Source of the DNA: [Clostridium] scindens ATCC 35704
GTDB taxonomy: Bacteria; Bacillota; Clostridia; Lachnospirales; Lachnospiraceae
Assembly: GCF_004295125.1 (NCBI RefSeq)
Contig: NZ_CP036170.1
Coordinates: 809,501-873,500 of the forward strand
Reading direction: 5' to 3'
Length of the DNA stretch: 64,000 nucleotides
Shown here: one piece after another, positions 1-7,714 of the stretch
Position numbering within the stretch: the first letter of the stretch is position 1
How the letters are laid out: every line of letters begins with the position of its first letter
Program-made: the position numbers and the translations under genes
The notes under the pieces: generated by a model
Database searches by the model: none
Seen by the model: the letters and a program-made list of their open reading frames with translations, nothing else
Told to the model about the DNA's origin: nothing

Positions 1-14
1 AAGGGGGAGAACCT

Positions 15-1436
15 ATGAGTAATGTAGCGAACAATGGGGCTTCCGGTGAGAAGACTTTATATCATGGAAAAGAAGCGGTATTTCGTAAACTGGCCTTTGG
101 TTCAGGTGAAATCGTTCACAATGTACCTTGGATGCTGGTAAGCGCATATCTTGCGTTTTATATGACTGATATTGCAATGATTCCGGCAGCAGCAGTTTCT
201 ATTCTGTTCCTTGTGTGCAGATGCTGGGATGCAATCAATGATCCACTGATTGGTTCCCTGGCAGACAATACCAATACAAAGATGGGACGATATCGTCCTT
301 GGATGCTGGGAACTTCTATTGTATATATTCCTCTGGTAGTTATGCTTTTCTGGGCACATCCTGATTGGGGCGTAACCGCACGTACTGCATGGGGATGTGG
401 TTTCTACTTCCTGGCAGTTGTTGCAGCAACATCTTGGAATATTCCATTCTGTGCACTGAATGGTGTTATTACTCCGTATCCCGGTGAGCGTGCATCCTTT
501 GCAAGTTATCGAATCGGAATCTCTTCTCTGGCATGTGCGATTCCGACAGCAATCTTCCTTCCACTGGTTGCAAAATATAGCAATAACTACGCAAATGCAC
601 CCCGAGGATTTGTTCTTGCAACTATTACGGTATGTATGATTGCAGTTCCTTTCATTTTCCTCTGTATCGGCGGAACAAAGGAAGCAATCAAACCGCCCAA
701 AGCACAAAAATTCACTCCCAGGCAGATGTTCGAGACGGTCGGAAAGAATACGCCACTCCTTATTATCTGCGTCGGATTCTTTGTATACGGCCTTCTTGCT
801 TACGGAAGAACTTCTGCAGCAATGTACTATTTCAATTATTACTGGGGCAATGCAGATGCATTTACCATCTATGCAACAGCTCGTGGACTTATCTGCGGTG
901 TAGCAGCATTCTTTGGAGCTGCTCTGGTTAAAAAGCTGGGCAGTAAGCGTAATGCATTGATGTTCGGAAACCTGATTTGTGCAGTGATTAACTTTATTGC
1001 ATTCTTCCTGAATCCCAGCATCATCTCTGTTAAGGGCTGTGTTGCAATCCTCCTGATCGATGGTATTGGTATGGGTATCCAGACATCCCTTCTGTACTCC
1101 ATGATTCCCGATACTGTTGAGTATGGTCAGTGGAAATCAGGACTTCGTGCAGATGGTCTTTGTTCCTCAACCACCAGCTTTATGATGAAACTCGGTGGTG
1201 CGTTATCACCCACAATCATGTTGGCAATGCTTGCAGGTTCCGGTTATGTGGCAAATGCAACTACACAGACTCCGCAGGCTCTGTCTTCTATCAATATCGT
1301 TATGAACTTAGCTCCGGCTGTTCTGGCTGTAGTTAGCATTATCATCTTCTCCTTCTATAAATTGGATGGTAAAATGCATGCACAGATTCTGGAAGATCTG
1401 AAAGCTCGCGGACAGTTTGAAGCTTATGAAGACTAA
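15..1436 (+). CDS. GPH-family sugar:cation symporter
   Basis: A 473-residue polytopic membrane protein of the glycoside-pentoside-hexuronide (MelB/UidB-like) family, which imports sugars or glycosides with Na+ or H+. The family signature is visible as DAINDPLIG at residues 72-80 and GRYRPW at 91-96, followed by about 12 hydrophobic segments and a short soluble C-terminal tail. The ATG at 15 follows a strong AAGGGGGAG ribosome site. The window begins just upstream, so a preceding glycosidase or regulator gene cannot be seen. The substrate cannot be told from sequence. An insertion-sequence end lies 35 bp downstream, so the original 3' neighbourhood is lost. Confidence 0.9.
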   Translation: MSNVANNGASGEKTLYHGKEAVFRKLAFGSGEIVHNVPWMLVSAYLAFYMTDIAMIPAAAVSILFLVCRCWDAINDPLIGSLADNTNTKMGRYRPWMLGTSIVYIPLVVMLFWAHPDWGVTARTAWGCGFYFLAVVAATSWNIPFCALNGVITPYPGERASFASYRIGISSLACAIPTAIFLPLVAKYSNNYANAPRGFVLATITVCMIAVPFIFLCIGGTKEAIKPPKAQKFTPRQMFETVGKNTPLLIICVGFFVYGLLAYGRTSAAMYYFNYYWGNADAFTIYATARGLICGVAAFFGAALVKKLGSKRNALMFGNLICAVINFIAFFLNPSIISVKGCVAILLIDGIGMGIQTSLLYSMIPDTVEYGQWKSGLRADGLCSSTTSFMMKLGGALSPTIMLAMLAGSGYVANATTQTPQALSSINIVMNLAPAVLAVVSIIIFSFYKLDGKMHAQILEDLKARGQFEAYED

Positions 1437-1470
1437 ACTCCTAGTCAGAAAAACTCAAAACCTCTGAAAA

Positions 1471-1688
1471 GGGGCTGTTGCAAAATGATATGCTCCCTTC
1501 TAGGTAGACAAGTGAAATAATAAAAACTTGTCACTTAGGAGGGAGCATATTTTATGTCTAAAAAGAAGATATCTATTGAAGATAAAATGTATGCTGTAAA
1601 TCTCTATCTAGATGGTAAAGAAAGTCAGCACCGTATTGCCTCTATGTGGAGGCTTAAGAGAAATGAAGGCAATCGAGTAGGAGGCTAA
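1471..1688 (+). mobile_element. Truncated IS3-type insertion sequence, one end
   Basis: The stretch begins with a plausible terminal repeat GGGGCTGTTGCAAAATG at 1471. An inner inverted repeat follows (TATGCTCCCT near 1490 against AGGGAGCATA near 1541), then the start of a transposase OrfA. After about 120 coding bases the sequence changes to unrelated DNA. No second IS end is recognisable, so this is a relic fused to the Tn916-type remnant to its right. Confidence 0.6.
1554..1688 (+). pseudogene. IS3-type transposase OrfA, N-terminal fragment
   Basis: A 44-codon reading frame that begins MSKKKISIEDKMYAVNLYLD, which resembles the helix-turn-helix start of IS3/IS150 OrfA proteins. It has a good GGAGGGAG ribosome site. 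The resemblance stops after about 33 residues (IASMW) and the frame then runs through unrelated codons to TAA at 1686. OrfA is normally about 90-180 residues and needs OrfB, which is absent, so this is a non-functional remnant. Confidence 0.6.
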
Positions 1689-1724
1689 CCATTAGTTGAT
1701 TAGCCGACCTCTCACACCACCGCC

Positions 1725-1889
1725 ATGACGGTAGAAGAAGCGTCCCAGTATTTTTCGGTCGGTCAAAACAAGATAAGACAGCTTGCCCAGCAGGACAGGT
1801 TCGGCAACTGGTATATGATGAACGGAAACCGTCTGCTCATCAAGAAAAAGCAGTTTGAAAAAATGCTGGATAAATTGGACACAATCTAA
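1725..1889 (+). CDS. xis: Tn916-type excisionase, possibly 5'-truncated
   Basis: A 54-residue protein containing EEASQYFSVGQNKIRQLA, NGNRLLIKKKQFEK and LDKLDTI, the winged-helix DNA-binding protein of Tn916-family transposons that bends the ends for excision. Tn916 Xis is about 67 residues. The first 12 or so residues are missing here and the sequence just upstream is foreign, so the gene was probably cut by the IS event. ATG 1725 has no clear ribosome site. It sits 76 bp before the matching integrase, as in Tn916. Because that integrase is broken, this gene is probably idle. Confidence 0.65.
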   Translation: MTVEEASQYFSVGQNKIRQLAQQDRFGNWYMMNGNRLLIKKKQFEKMLDKLDTI

Positions 1890-1965
1890 TGAAAAAGAGC
1901 CTTGTATGTGATATTATTTTCATAAGTCAGATCGAGGCTCTTTCTTATGAAAGGAGCAGATAACA

Positions 1966-2864
1966 ATGTCAGAAAAAAGACGGGACAATAAAGGTCGCCT
2001 GTTAAAGACGGGAGAGAGCCAGCGAACAGACGGAAGATGCTTATATAAATATGTGGACGCACAGGGAGAAACAAGATATGTCTATTCATGGAAACTTGCA
2101 CCCACAGACCCCGTAACCAAAGGAAAGAGGAACGGGAAATCTCTAAGGGAACTGGAAGCAGAGATACAAAGGGACTTGCAAGACGGTATCGACACCACAG
2201 GCGGAAAAATGACGCTTTGCCAGCTTTACGCCAAACAGAACGCACAGAGGGCAAACGTGAAGAAAAGCACACAGAGCCAACGAAAACAGCTCATGTGGAT
2301 ATTAGAGGGAGATATGCTGGGAGCAAGGAGCATTGACGCATATGTCTTTCAGACGCTAAGGAATGGGCGTTACGCATGAAAGAAAAAGGCTATGGCTATC
2401 AGACCATAAGCAATTATAAACGCTCGTTGAATGCGTCATTCCGCATTGCCATAGCGGACGACCTTGTGAGAAAGAATCCTTTCGACTTCAAACTAAACGA
2501 AGTCATAGAGGACGACAGAAAAAAGCGACAGGCACTGACAGAGGAACAGGAAGAAAAGCTGTTGTCCTTTGTCCGTAAAGACAGAGTGTATAAAAAGCAT
2601 TATGACGCAATCGTGATACTGTTAAAAACAGGACTTCGTATCTCGGAGCTATGCGGACTGACAAGACAGGACATCGACTTGGAAAACAGGGTTATCCATG
2701 TGAACCACCAACTGCTTTACAGCAAGGAAACAGGCTACTACATAGAAACGCCAAAATCCAATCTGACGAAGAAGTATAACAAGTACCATGAGGACAGCCT
2801 GCCAAAGATAACGCCACATATTTTGCGTCATACGTTCTGCTCAAGACTTGTATATTTTCATTAA
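1966..2864 (+). pseudogene. int: Tn916-type integrase, frameshifted, deleted and truncated
   Basis: The first part (1966-2340) reads MSEKRRDNKGRLLKTGESQR and LYAKQNAQR, the arm-binding N-terminus of the Tn916 tyrosine integrase. A frameshift near 2340-2350 ends this frame at 2379. The true frame resumes from about 2350 (SDAKEWALRMKEKGYGYQT) and continues with the catalytic-domain segment TGLRISELCGLT. After YYIETPKS about 65 residues are missing; the sequence then rejoins at TKKYNKYHEDSLPKITPH and RHTFCSRL and is cut off before the GH box and the nucleophilic Tyr. With a frameshift, an internal deletion and no active-site Tyr it cannot work. The break near 2840 marks the end of the old transposon DNA. 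Confidence 0.85.
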
Positions 2865-2911
2865 CTTTCAATTTTCTCCGTTCTGTAAACTGGGATTTTG
2901 GAAAGCTGATA

Positions 2912-3535
2912 TTATTTCAAATTGTTTATTTCTGACTGCATTAGCGCCAAAAATCTTCCAGCATGTGCGCCATCCATCTGTGTATGATGGAATTGAAATG
3001 AAATTGACAGATAATAGCGAAAGAATTTCTTTTTGTATCTACCCCAAATTATAAATGGGTTGTTAAAAATACCGCTATTCATGCCCACTGCACCATCAAT
3101 TTCAGTATCTATAATTGCAGATGTACCAATTACCATACAGTTTTCTGAAAGGTCTCTATCCTTACAATTTTCTGCAACTTGCTTCGTATATTTCAGATAA
3201 TCACTGTTGAATTTTTCTAGTTCGCTCGTAAACAGAACGTCGCAGGAACTTACTTCTCCCTCTTTATTTTTTACAATGGTATTCACAGCGATAGTATCAT
3301 ACTGAATCAATTTATCTCCAACTGGAAGTAAGTAAAATTCATCTACAGCCTTTGCCGCTTTACCAATACAATAGTCCATCAACATATTAAACTTCAAATG
3401 CTTCTTATTACTTACCTTGACAAGATTTGTGACATCCATTGTCTTAAAAAAAGTTACCATTGGATTAGATGCTTTCATCCAAAGCTCAAATGCCACAGCT
3501 CGTTTCGACTTTCGTGGGTCAATCTCTTTTGCCAT
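2912..3535 (-). CDS. CatA-like chloramphenicol O-acetyltransferase
   Basis: A 207-residue protein of the chloramphenicol acetyltransferase family (acetyl-CoA dependent, normally a cytosolic trimer). The catalytic motif is present near the C-terminus as FQFHHTQMDGAHAGRFL, matching the HHxxxDG box with the catalytic His. The N-terminal part (AFELWMKASNPMVTFFKTMDVTNL) also fits the family, and length is close to the usual 210-220. The start at 3535 (MAKEID) has GGAGGT upstream. It is divergent from classical Cat enzymes, so another acceptor is possible. It lies between mobile-element debris and an integrated element, a typical place for a transferred resistance gene, but the sequence does not show resistance. 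Confidence 0.75.
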   Translation of the reverse strand: MAKEIDPRKSKRAVAFELWMKASNPMVTFFKTMDVTNLVKVSNKKHLKFNMLMDYCIGKAAKAVDEFYLLPVGDKLIQYDTIAVNTIVKNKEGEVSSCDVLFTSELEKFNSDYLKYTKQVAENCKDRDLSENCMVIGTSAIIDTEIDGAVGMNSGIFNNPFIIWGRYKKKFFRYYLSISFQFHHTQMDGAHAGRFLALMQSEINNLK

Positions 3536-3561
3536 ATTTACCTCCGTCAATTACAATTTTA

Positions 3562-4116
3562 TTAAGATAGCAATTTGCGGATTTCTTGCGTAGTTTTTTC
3601 TATTTCTTCGTTCAAATTGTTTTTATCAATCGGAAAGTCTGGTGTTTCATAAAATCTTATCATAAACTCATATTTCAACAGAAGCCATGAATTTGCGTTT
3701 GGTTTATCATTCCTCTCCTTTGCAAATCGAATATTATCATCATATAAATCCAGACATTTCTTTTGGTTCATATATAAACTCGGTTTAAAAGTTGACGAAA
3801 TCGACCTCATTAATTCATTGCTTTTTTCTGGGTTCCCCAGTTCTCTATGAATTCTTACCGCTATCAGACGAGCGTTTACGACATTGGCCCATATCGTATA
3901 ATTTCCAGTAAATACCATATCCTCAATCAAATCACACACTTTGAGGGCTTCCTCATACATTCCAAAAGCATATAACAGCGTTGTTAACTCAGCGACTATT
4001 CCTATATCTTTCGACGATTTTTTGCTAAAGTGTTTCAGAAGTTTTTTGCAATCTCGTTGTATGTATTTAACTGTTACCTTTTGCATAATCAATTCTATTA
4101 TCTCTAGGTTTTCCAT
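3562..4116 (-). CDS. Hypothetical helical-repeat protein (DUF6707-like)
   Basis: A 184-residue, mostly helical protein with no signal peptide or membrane segment. The paired-helix pattern (ELTTLLYAFGMYEEALKVCDLIED, then NARLIAVRIHRELGNPEKS) looks like tetratricopeptide-type repeats, suggesting protein binding rather than catalysis. I place it tentatively with the DUF6707 group from memory. The start at 4116 (MENLEII) is chosen because a GAGGAGTGGGG ribosome site precedes it. It overlaps the end of an upstream fragment by about 50 bases, which suggests translational coupling, and lies 26 bp before the CatA-like gene on the same strand. No function is assigned. Confidence 0.6.
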   Translation of the reverse strand: MENLEIIELIMQKVTVKYIQRDCKKLLKHFSKKSSKDIGIVAELTTLLYAFGMYEEALKVCDLIEDMVFTGNYTIWANVVNARLIAVRIHRELGNPEKSNELMRSISSTFKPSLYMNQKKCLDLYDDNIRFAKERNDKPNANSWLLLKYEFMIRFYETPDFPIDKNNLNEEIEKTTQEIRKLLS

Positions 4117-4324
4117 TTCCCCACTCCTCTGCAAACTTCCAATTCGTCTTTCTCTCTATTATTTCAAGAATGGGCAATCCCGCTTGGAACTGCCCATCAT
4201 CTCTATTAAATATGCGATTTTTCCACCTTTGCACACATTCCTGCACCAAATGATGTAAATGTGTACTTTTTGGGTAATTTCCAACAATAAAGTACGTCCC
4301 GTTTACAAGGCAAAGCGGTACATC
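4067..4324 (-). pseudogene. Open fragment without start, unknown protein C-terminus
   Basis: This frame is open for about 85 codons (includes NGTYFIVGNYPKS, HHLVQECVQRWKNRIF and LPILEIIERKTNWKFAEEWG). It begins right after a stop close to the end of the lysS fragment and has no ATG; only a TTG at 4249 could start it. The residue pattern looks like real protein rather than chance. The piece may be the tail of a gene cut when the region was rearranged. I do not recognise the family. Confidence 0.35.
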
Positions 4325-4335
4325 TTTACATCATT

Positions 4336-4824
4336 TTAGTAGAGTTTCGCTCCCGCCGGAATATGCGCATCTACCATCAAAAGATTCAGTCCTTCGTGAC
4401 CATCTTCCTCATGTACAGCACTAATCAGCATACCCTCGGAATCAATGCCCATCATCTTCCTCGGCGGCAGGTTTACGATGGCGATACAGGTCTTTCCAAC
4501 CAGTTCTTCCGGCTCGTAATACTCGTGAATACCGCTTAAAATCACACGGTCTTGGCGCTCTCCGTCGTCCAGTGTAAACTTCAGCAGCTTCTTGGACTTC
4601 GGCACTGCTTCGCAGGCAAGCACCTTTACCGCACGGAAATCGGACTTGCTGAATGTCTCAAAGTCCACCGTTTCCTCAAAGATTGGCTCAATCTTCACAT
4701 TGGAAAAATCAATCTTCTCCGGTGCTGCTTCTACATTTTTTTCAAGTGCTTCGGAAGCTGATTTTTTTACATCATTTTTCTTATTTACACCATCTAAGGA
4801 CTTCATGGTCGGGAAAGATTTCAC
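4336..4824 (-). pseudogene. lysS: Displaced 3' end of lysS (tRNA-binding domain fragment)
   Basis: A 162-codon frame that aligns along its length with the last 160 residues of the LysRS gene at 38830-40782. Both pass through FPTMKS, a variable linker, and the EMAP/Trbp111-type OB-fold domain with [35 protein letters not shown] and the same last residues IPAGAKLY. The body of the synthetase is missing, and a stop lies in frame 13 codons above the GTG at 4824, so this is a severed 3' end. Its base composition is more GC-rich than the corresponding part of the intact gene and matches the chromosome, so it is probably the original host 3' end. It could still be translated as a free tRNA-binding protein from GTG 4824 or ATG 4806, but no good ribosome site is visible. 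Confidence 0.65.
4801..4815. other. Candidate attachment site, left end of integrated element
   Basis: CTTCATGGTCGGGAA here matches CTTCATTGTCGGGAA at 39304-39318 at 14 of 15 positions. Both lie at the FPTMK codons of lysS sequence. To its right is element DNA ending in the integrase gene; to its left is the displaced lysS 3' end. The exact crossover cannot be set from one genome because both copies are constrained by coding. Confidence 0.5.
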
Positions 4825-4921
4825 GTTTTCTTCATGATTCTTCGGGATGCGTCACTGTACTATATTTTCTAAATTTATAAACCTTATAATTACTTCACTA
4901 TTCGTCATTATTAAATTTTCT

Positions 4922-4960
4922 TTGTTGTCAATTTGCTGTAAACCAAACAAATTGTTGTCA
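4922..4960 (+). repeat. Direct repeats TTGTTGTCA, candidate integrase arm sites (left)
   Basis: Two direct copies of TTGTTGTCA lie at 4922-4930 and 4952-4960, 30 bp apart, between the candidate core and the integrase gene. Three more copies occur near the opposite end of the element (38769-38807). Tn916-like integrases bind short direct repeats near each end through their N-terminal domain, so these are likely arm-type sites. Confidence 0.5.
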
Positions 4961-4980
4961 TCCGTTATACTAAGCACTTC

Positions 4981-6216
4981 TCAAAAAATATCTAATTTTG
5001 CTGCTAAATTCTCGAATGACTCTTGTTTCTTTTCTTCTGTTGCTTCCGCATAAATGTCCATCGTTGTTTCAATGTTTCTATGTCCCATAATGGATTGAAT
5101 AACTTTTAAATTTGTTTCATTTTCGCAAAGTCGTGTACAAAAAGTATGTCTCAGATGATGGCAAGAAAAATTAGGTAGTATAATAGGATCTCTTCGTTCT
5201 TTTTTAGCTCGCACCACTTCGTCTGCATTATAACTATTTGCTATACGCTTAATCGTATGATTGACTGTTTGTGGATTTGGAACCATTCCAAAACGATTAC
5301 AAAAAATAAATCCTGACATTCCATCAATTTCTGATTCATTAAAACCATTTTCCAGTTGTTCTTCATAAAGCATTTCAAAAGCATCTTTCACAATATCTAA
5401 CATTGGAATTGTACGAATTCCCGCTTCTGTTTTGGGTTTGGAGATTCTCAATACACTTTTGTTGCTCTCTGGTTTTTGATAATAACTCAGACTGTGATTT
5501 ATACTGATTGTTCTTTTGTCATAATCCAGATCTTGCCATCGAAGCCCTAATGCCTCACCAATTCTACATCCCGTTCCAAGCAACACCGTAAACATAGGCC
5601 ACCAATGATAATATATCGGATGGTTCGCAATATATTCCATAAATGCTCTTTGCTGCTCTACTGTCAATGCATGTCTGATTCCTCTGTTCTTCCCGGATTC
5701 TCTGCTGATTTCTTTCATTACTCCATCTGTAGGATTATTTCGTATAATCTCATCCCGCACTGCCAACTGAAATGTTGGATGAAGCAAACAATGAACAGTA
5801 TCTAATGTTCCTAATGAAATTTTTACTTCATTAAGAAGATAATAATAAAACTGCAATACATCAGAATACTTTATATCTGCAATCCGCTTCTTTCCAAAAG
5901 TATCACGTACATAATGATCGTACGTATATAAATATGAACTTTTTGTAGATTCACGCAAATTATACTTCGTGGACATATAACGATCAAACGTATCATTCAC
6001 ACTCGCCTTGCCAGCAACATAGAGATCCAATCCGTCCAACTGATCCTTCATCAGTTTAGCTTCTTTCTCTCTTAGTTCTGCCAGATCGTTAGCATATATA
6101 AATTTACGTCTGCCCATCGGATCTGTATAGGTGTACATGTATCTTTTATCTGATGATCTTTGTACTTCTCCTTTGCGTAAAGATCTTCCTCGCAAATCTT
6201 TTCTGACTTTCGCCAT
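4981..6216 (-). CDS. int: Tyrosine integrase of the lysS-integrated element
   Basis: A 411-residue phage/Tn916-type tyrosine recombinase. The N-terminal 70 residues (DLRGRSLRKGEVQR, KRYMYTYTDPMGRRKFIY) form an arm-type DNA-binding domain as in Tn916 Int, then a core-binding SAM-like domain (about 70-170). The catalytic domain has all key residues: Arg in TGCRIGEALGLRW, Lys in SKPKTEAGIRTIP, HHLRHTFCTR, the GH of MGHRNIETTMDIY and the nucleophilic Tyr just after it. The start follows a GAGGAGGAAAC ribosome site. It is the last gene before the candidate att site, the normal position for an element integrase, and is intact, so the element may still move. Confidence 0.93.
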   Translation of the reverse strand: MAKVRKDLRGRSLRKGEVQRSSDKRYMYTYTDPMGRRKFIYANDLAELREKEAKLMKDQLDGLDLYVAGKASVNDTFDRYMSTKYNLRESTKSSYLYTYDHYVRDTFGKKRIADIKYSDVLQFYYYLLNEVKISLGTLDTVHCLLHPTFQLAVRDEIIRNNPTDGVMKEISRESGKNRGIRHALTVEQQRAFMEYIANHPIYYHWWPMFTVLLGTGCRIGEALGLRWQDLDYDKRTISINHSLSYYQKPESNKSVLRISKPKTEAGIRTIPMLDIVKDAFEMLYEEQLENGFNESEIDGMSGFIFCNRFGMVPNPQTVNHTIKRIANSYNADEVVRAKKERRDPIILPNFSCHHLRHTFCTRLCENETNLKVIQSIMGHRNIETTMDIYAEATEEKKQESFENLAAKLDIF

Positions 6217-6249
6217 AATAGTTTCCTCCTCTTAAGAGAGAAGCACTCA

Positions 6250-6423
6250 CTATTTTTTCTGCTCGGATAAAAGTATCTCTACCCCTTTTAGGACAATGTC
6301 CGTTGTAGTCATTTTATGTTGTTCGGCGTATGCAAGCATCTGGGAATATAGCTGATCAGGAACACGAATGCTTAATACTTTCTTCTTTGCATTGTCTGAT
6401 TTTGGTCTTCCCATCTTTTTCAT
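6250..6423 (-). CDS. Ribbon-helix-helix DNA-binding protein
   Basis: A 57-residue basic protein beginning MKKMGRPKSDNAKKKVLSIR and continuing RVPDQLYSQMLAYAEQH. The GRPKSDNAKK tail plus an RVP-type strand and two helices are typical of CopG/Arc-like repressors found next to integrases. I chose the start at 6423 because AGGAGGT lies 12 bases upstream; MGRPK at 6414 is also possible. It lies 33 bp upstream of int on the same strand and probably regulates it or assists recombination. No catalytic motif is present. Confidence 0.65.
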   Translation of the reverse strand: MKKMGRPKSDNAKKKVLSIRVPDQLYSQMLAYAEQHKMTTTDIVLKGVEILLSEQKK

Positions 6424-6534
6424 TTCAGCTCTTATACCTCCTATACAAACATTATACTTTTTGTATGACACAAAGTCAATTAAAAATACAGAAATTTATA
6501 GAAGTTCTTCTCTCTTATTTTCTCTCTTTAAAAT

Positions 6535-6744
6535 TTAAAACTCTCGGAATGTTTCCAAATATTTTTCAAATATCTCACAATTAACTAAAGCTACTTTATC
6601 AATTTTATAAACTGCTTTTGCCTCTTTTGCTAATGCCTGAAATTTTGTCAATCCCAAACTATATTTCTCCGCACCTTCCGGATATCTCACAAATTTCTTT
6701 TCCATTTTCTTAGTAGCTTCCACATCTTTTCTTGCAAAACCCAT
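6535..6744 (-). CDS. DUF6462 family, excisionase-like protein
   Basis: A 69-residue winged-helix-like protein (FVRYPEGAEKYSLGLTKFQA, LAKEAKAVYKIDKVALVNCE, IFEKYLETFREF). It matches the DUF6462 pattern I know from Clostridia integrative elements, where such proteins sit near the integrase and resemble Xis. A paralogue occurs at the other end of the element (38355-38609). Its ribosome site is AAAGGAGTTTTG-like before ATG 6744. The likely role is directing excision or controlling int; this is inference from family and position. Confidence 0.7.
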   Translation of the reverse strand: MGFARKDVEATKKMEKKFVRYPEGAEKYSLGLTKFQALAKEAKAVYKIDKVALVNCEIFEKYLETFREF

Positions 6745-6794
6745 TTTTCAAAACTCCTTTCCTTTTATAAATAAGAAGAAATCAAATTTGTCTT

Positions 6795-7290
6795 CTCACA
6801 TAACGAAAGGAAATCAATGGATTTTACAGGGTGATTATGAAAAAAAGTCAAAAAAAATAGTTGCCAAAGTATTTTCTTCAGCAACTATCATGTCAAATTA
6901 CCACTATTCGTATCGCATTTTTTCATTTTTCACGTTTTGTCACATAATCCATTCCTATAAATATCATTTATAATAGCCTGGGCCTGTTCCATTTCTTTTT
7001 TCTTTATCTTTTATATCAATTTTTTAACTTTTTTTCTATCTCACCCTGTATTTTGCCCTCCGAGCATTTCGTTATATGAGAGGGTTAATCTTTCAAGAGC
7101 AAGATCCACCCATGTTTAACGTTATAGCATTTCTGCTTCCGTTAACCTTACGGGTTTTCATCTTGCTGGGGATTTCGTTTCCCCATACCCTCGAAGATTT
7201 AGACGTTTTTTACGTCTATTGGCATCCATCAAAAGGTGTACGCATCACTAATTTCTATATCGGAAGGGACAGCCGATATCTTAATTAGTG
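6795..7290 (+). other. Structured non-coding region, candidate oriT
   Basis: No convincing gene occupies 6745-7330. The region is bracketed by nested inverted repeats: CTCACATAACGAAA (6795-6808) against TTTCGTTATATGAG (7067-7080), and ACAGGGTGA (6826-6834) against TCACCCTGT (7041-7049). Near the mob genes is a hairpin with two stacked stems, CACTAATT/AATTAGTG (7246-7253, 7283-7290) and ATATCGG/CCGATAT (7257-7263, 7273-7279), loop AAGGGACAG. TAGACGT/ACGTCTA (7200-7218) forms another. Because mobC and the relaxase gene start directly downstream, this is the best candidate for the origin of transfer. The nick site is not identified. Confidence 0.5.
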
Positions 7291-7330
7291 GCATCACTAC
7301 ATGATGGAAAAATCAAGGGAAAGGAGGAAC

Positions 7331-7714
7331 ATGAAAAAACGAAAGCAGACCGAATTATCACATCCTAATTTTGTTGCTGTGCGGCTAACAGATACGGAGA
7401 TAACCATATTGGATCAGGCTTGTGCTTCTTTAGGTACAACTCGTTCCGAATATTTGCGAAGACTTCTAACTGAAAAGAGAATTTACAACAATGTAGAAAT
7501 TGTTGCAGACATCAAATTGCTTCGGAAGCTGGTCGGAGAATACGGCAAGATTGGTTCTAATCTAAATCAGATTGCTAAATATTTTAATACTGGCGGAACA
7601 CATTCCCAGGCAATGGAAAATGAAATCCATCAATGTATCTCTGACCTCTTCCTTTTAAGAAAAAAGGTGTTAGAAATGGCAGGTGATTTTCATGGCGATA
7701 CTAAAACACATTAA
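7331..7714 (+). CDS. mobC: MobC-like relaxosome accessory protein
   Basis: A 127-residue protein with an N-terminal ribbon-helix-helix (FVAVRLTDTEITILDQACAS, TTRSEYLRRLL) and the MobC signature LLRKLVGEYGKIGSNLNQIA in the middle. MobC proteins bind oriT and help the relaxase reach its nick site. The start at 7331 follows AAAGGAGGAAC and is preferred to an upstream in-frame ATG at 7301. It overlaps the relaxase start by 23 bp, so the two are translated together. Confidence 0.88.
   Translation: MKKRKQTELSHPNFVAVRLTDTEITILDQACASLGTTRSEYLRRLLTEKRIYNNVEIVADIKLLRKLVGEYGKIGSNLNQIAKYFNTGGTHSQAMENEIHQCISDLFLLRKKVLEMAGDFHGDTKTH

Noticed and set aside
102-707. 201-codon frame antisense to the sugar transporter gene
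   Set aside because: Composition (Cys/Arg-rich, low-complexity) is that of a shadow frame; the sense frame is a clear GPH transporter.
1689-1724. Possible group II intron or second IS boundary before xis
   Set aside because: The stretch looked familiar, but it is only 36 bases and no intron domain or terminal repeat can be shown.
4800-4980. tRNA gene as the integration target
   Set aside because: No cloverleaf or CCA-type 3' end was seen at either end of the island; the shared sequence belongs to lysS.
6795-7080. Terminal inverted repeats of a small transposon
   Set aside because: The 14-bp repeats enclose no transposase gene, and the place next to mobC fits an oriT better.
7076-7288. 70-codon frame in the oriT-like region
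   Set aside because: It runs through hairpins, has no good ribosome site and no recognisable protein pattern.
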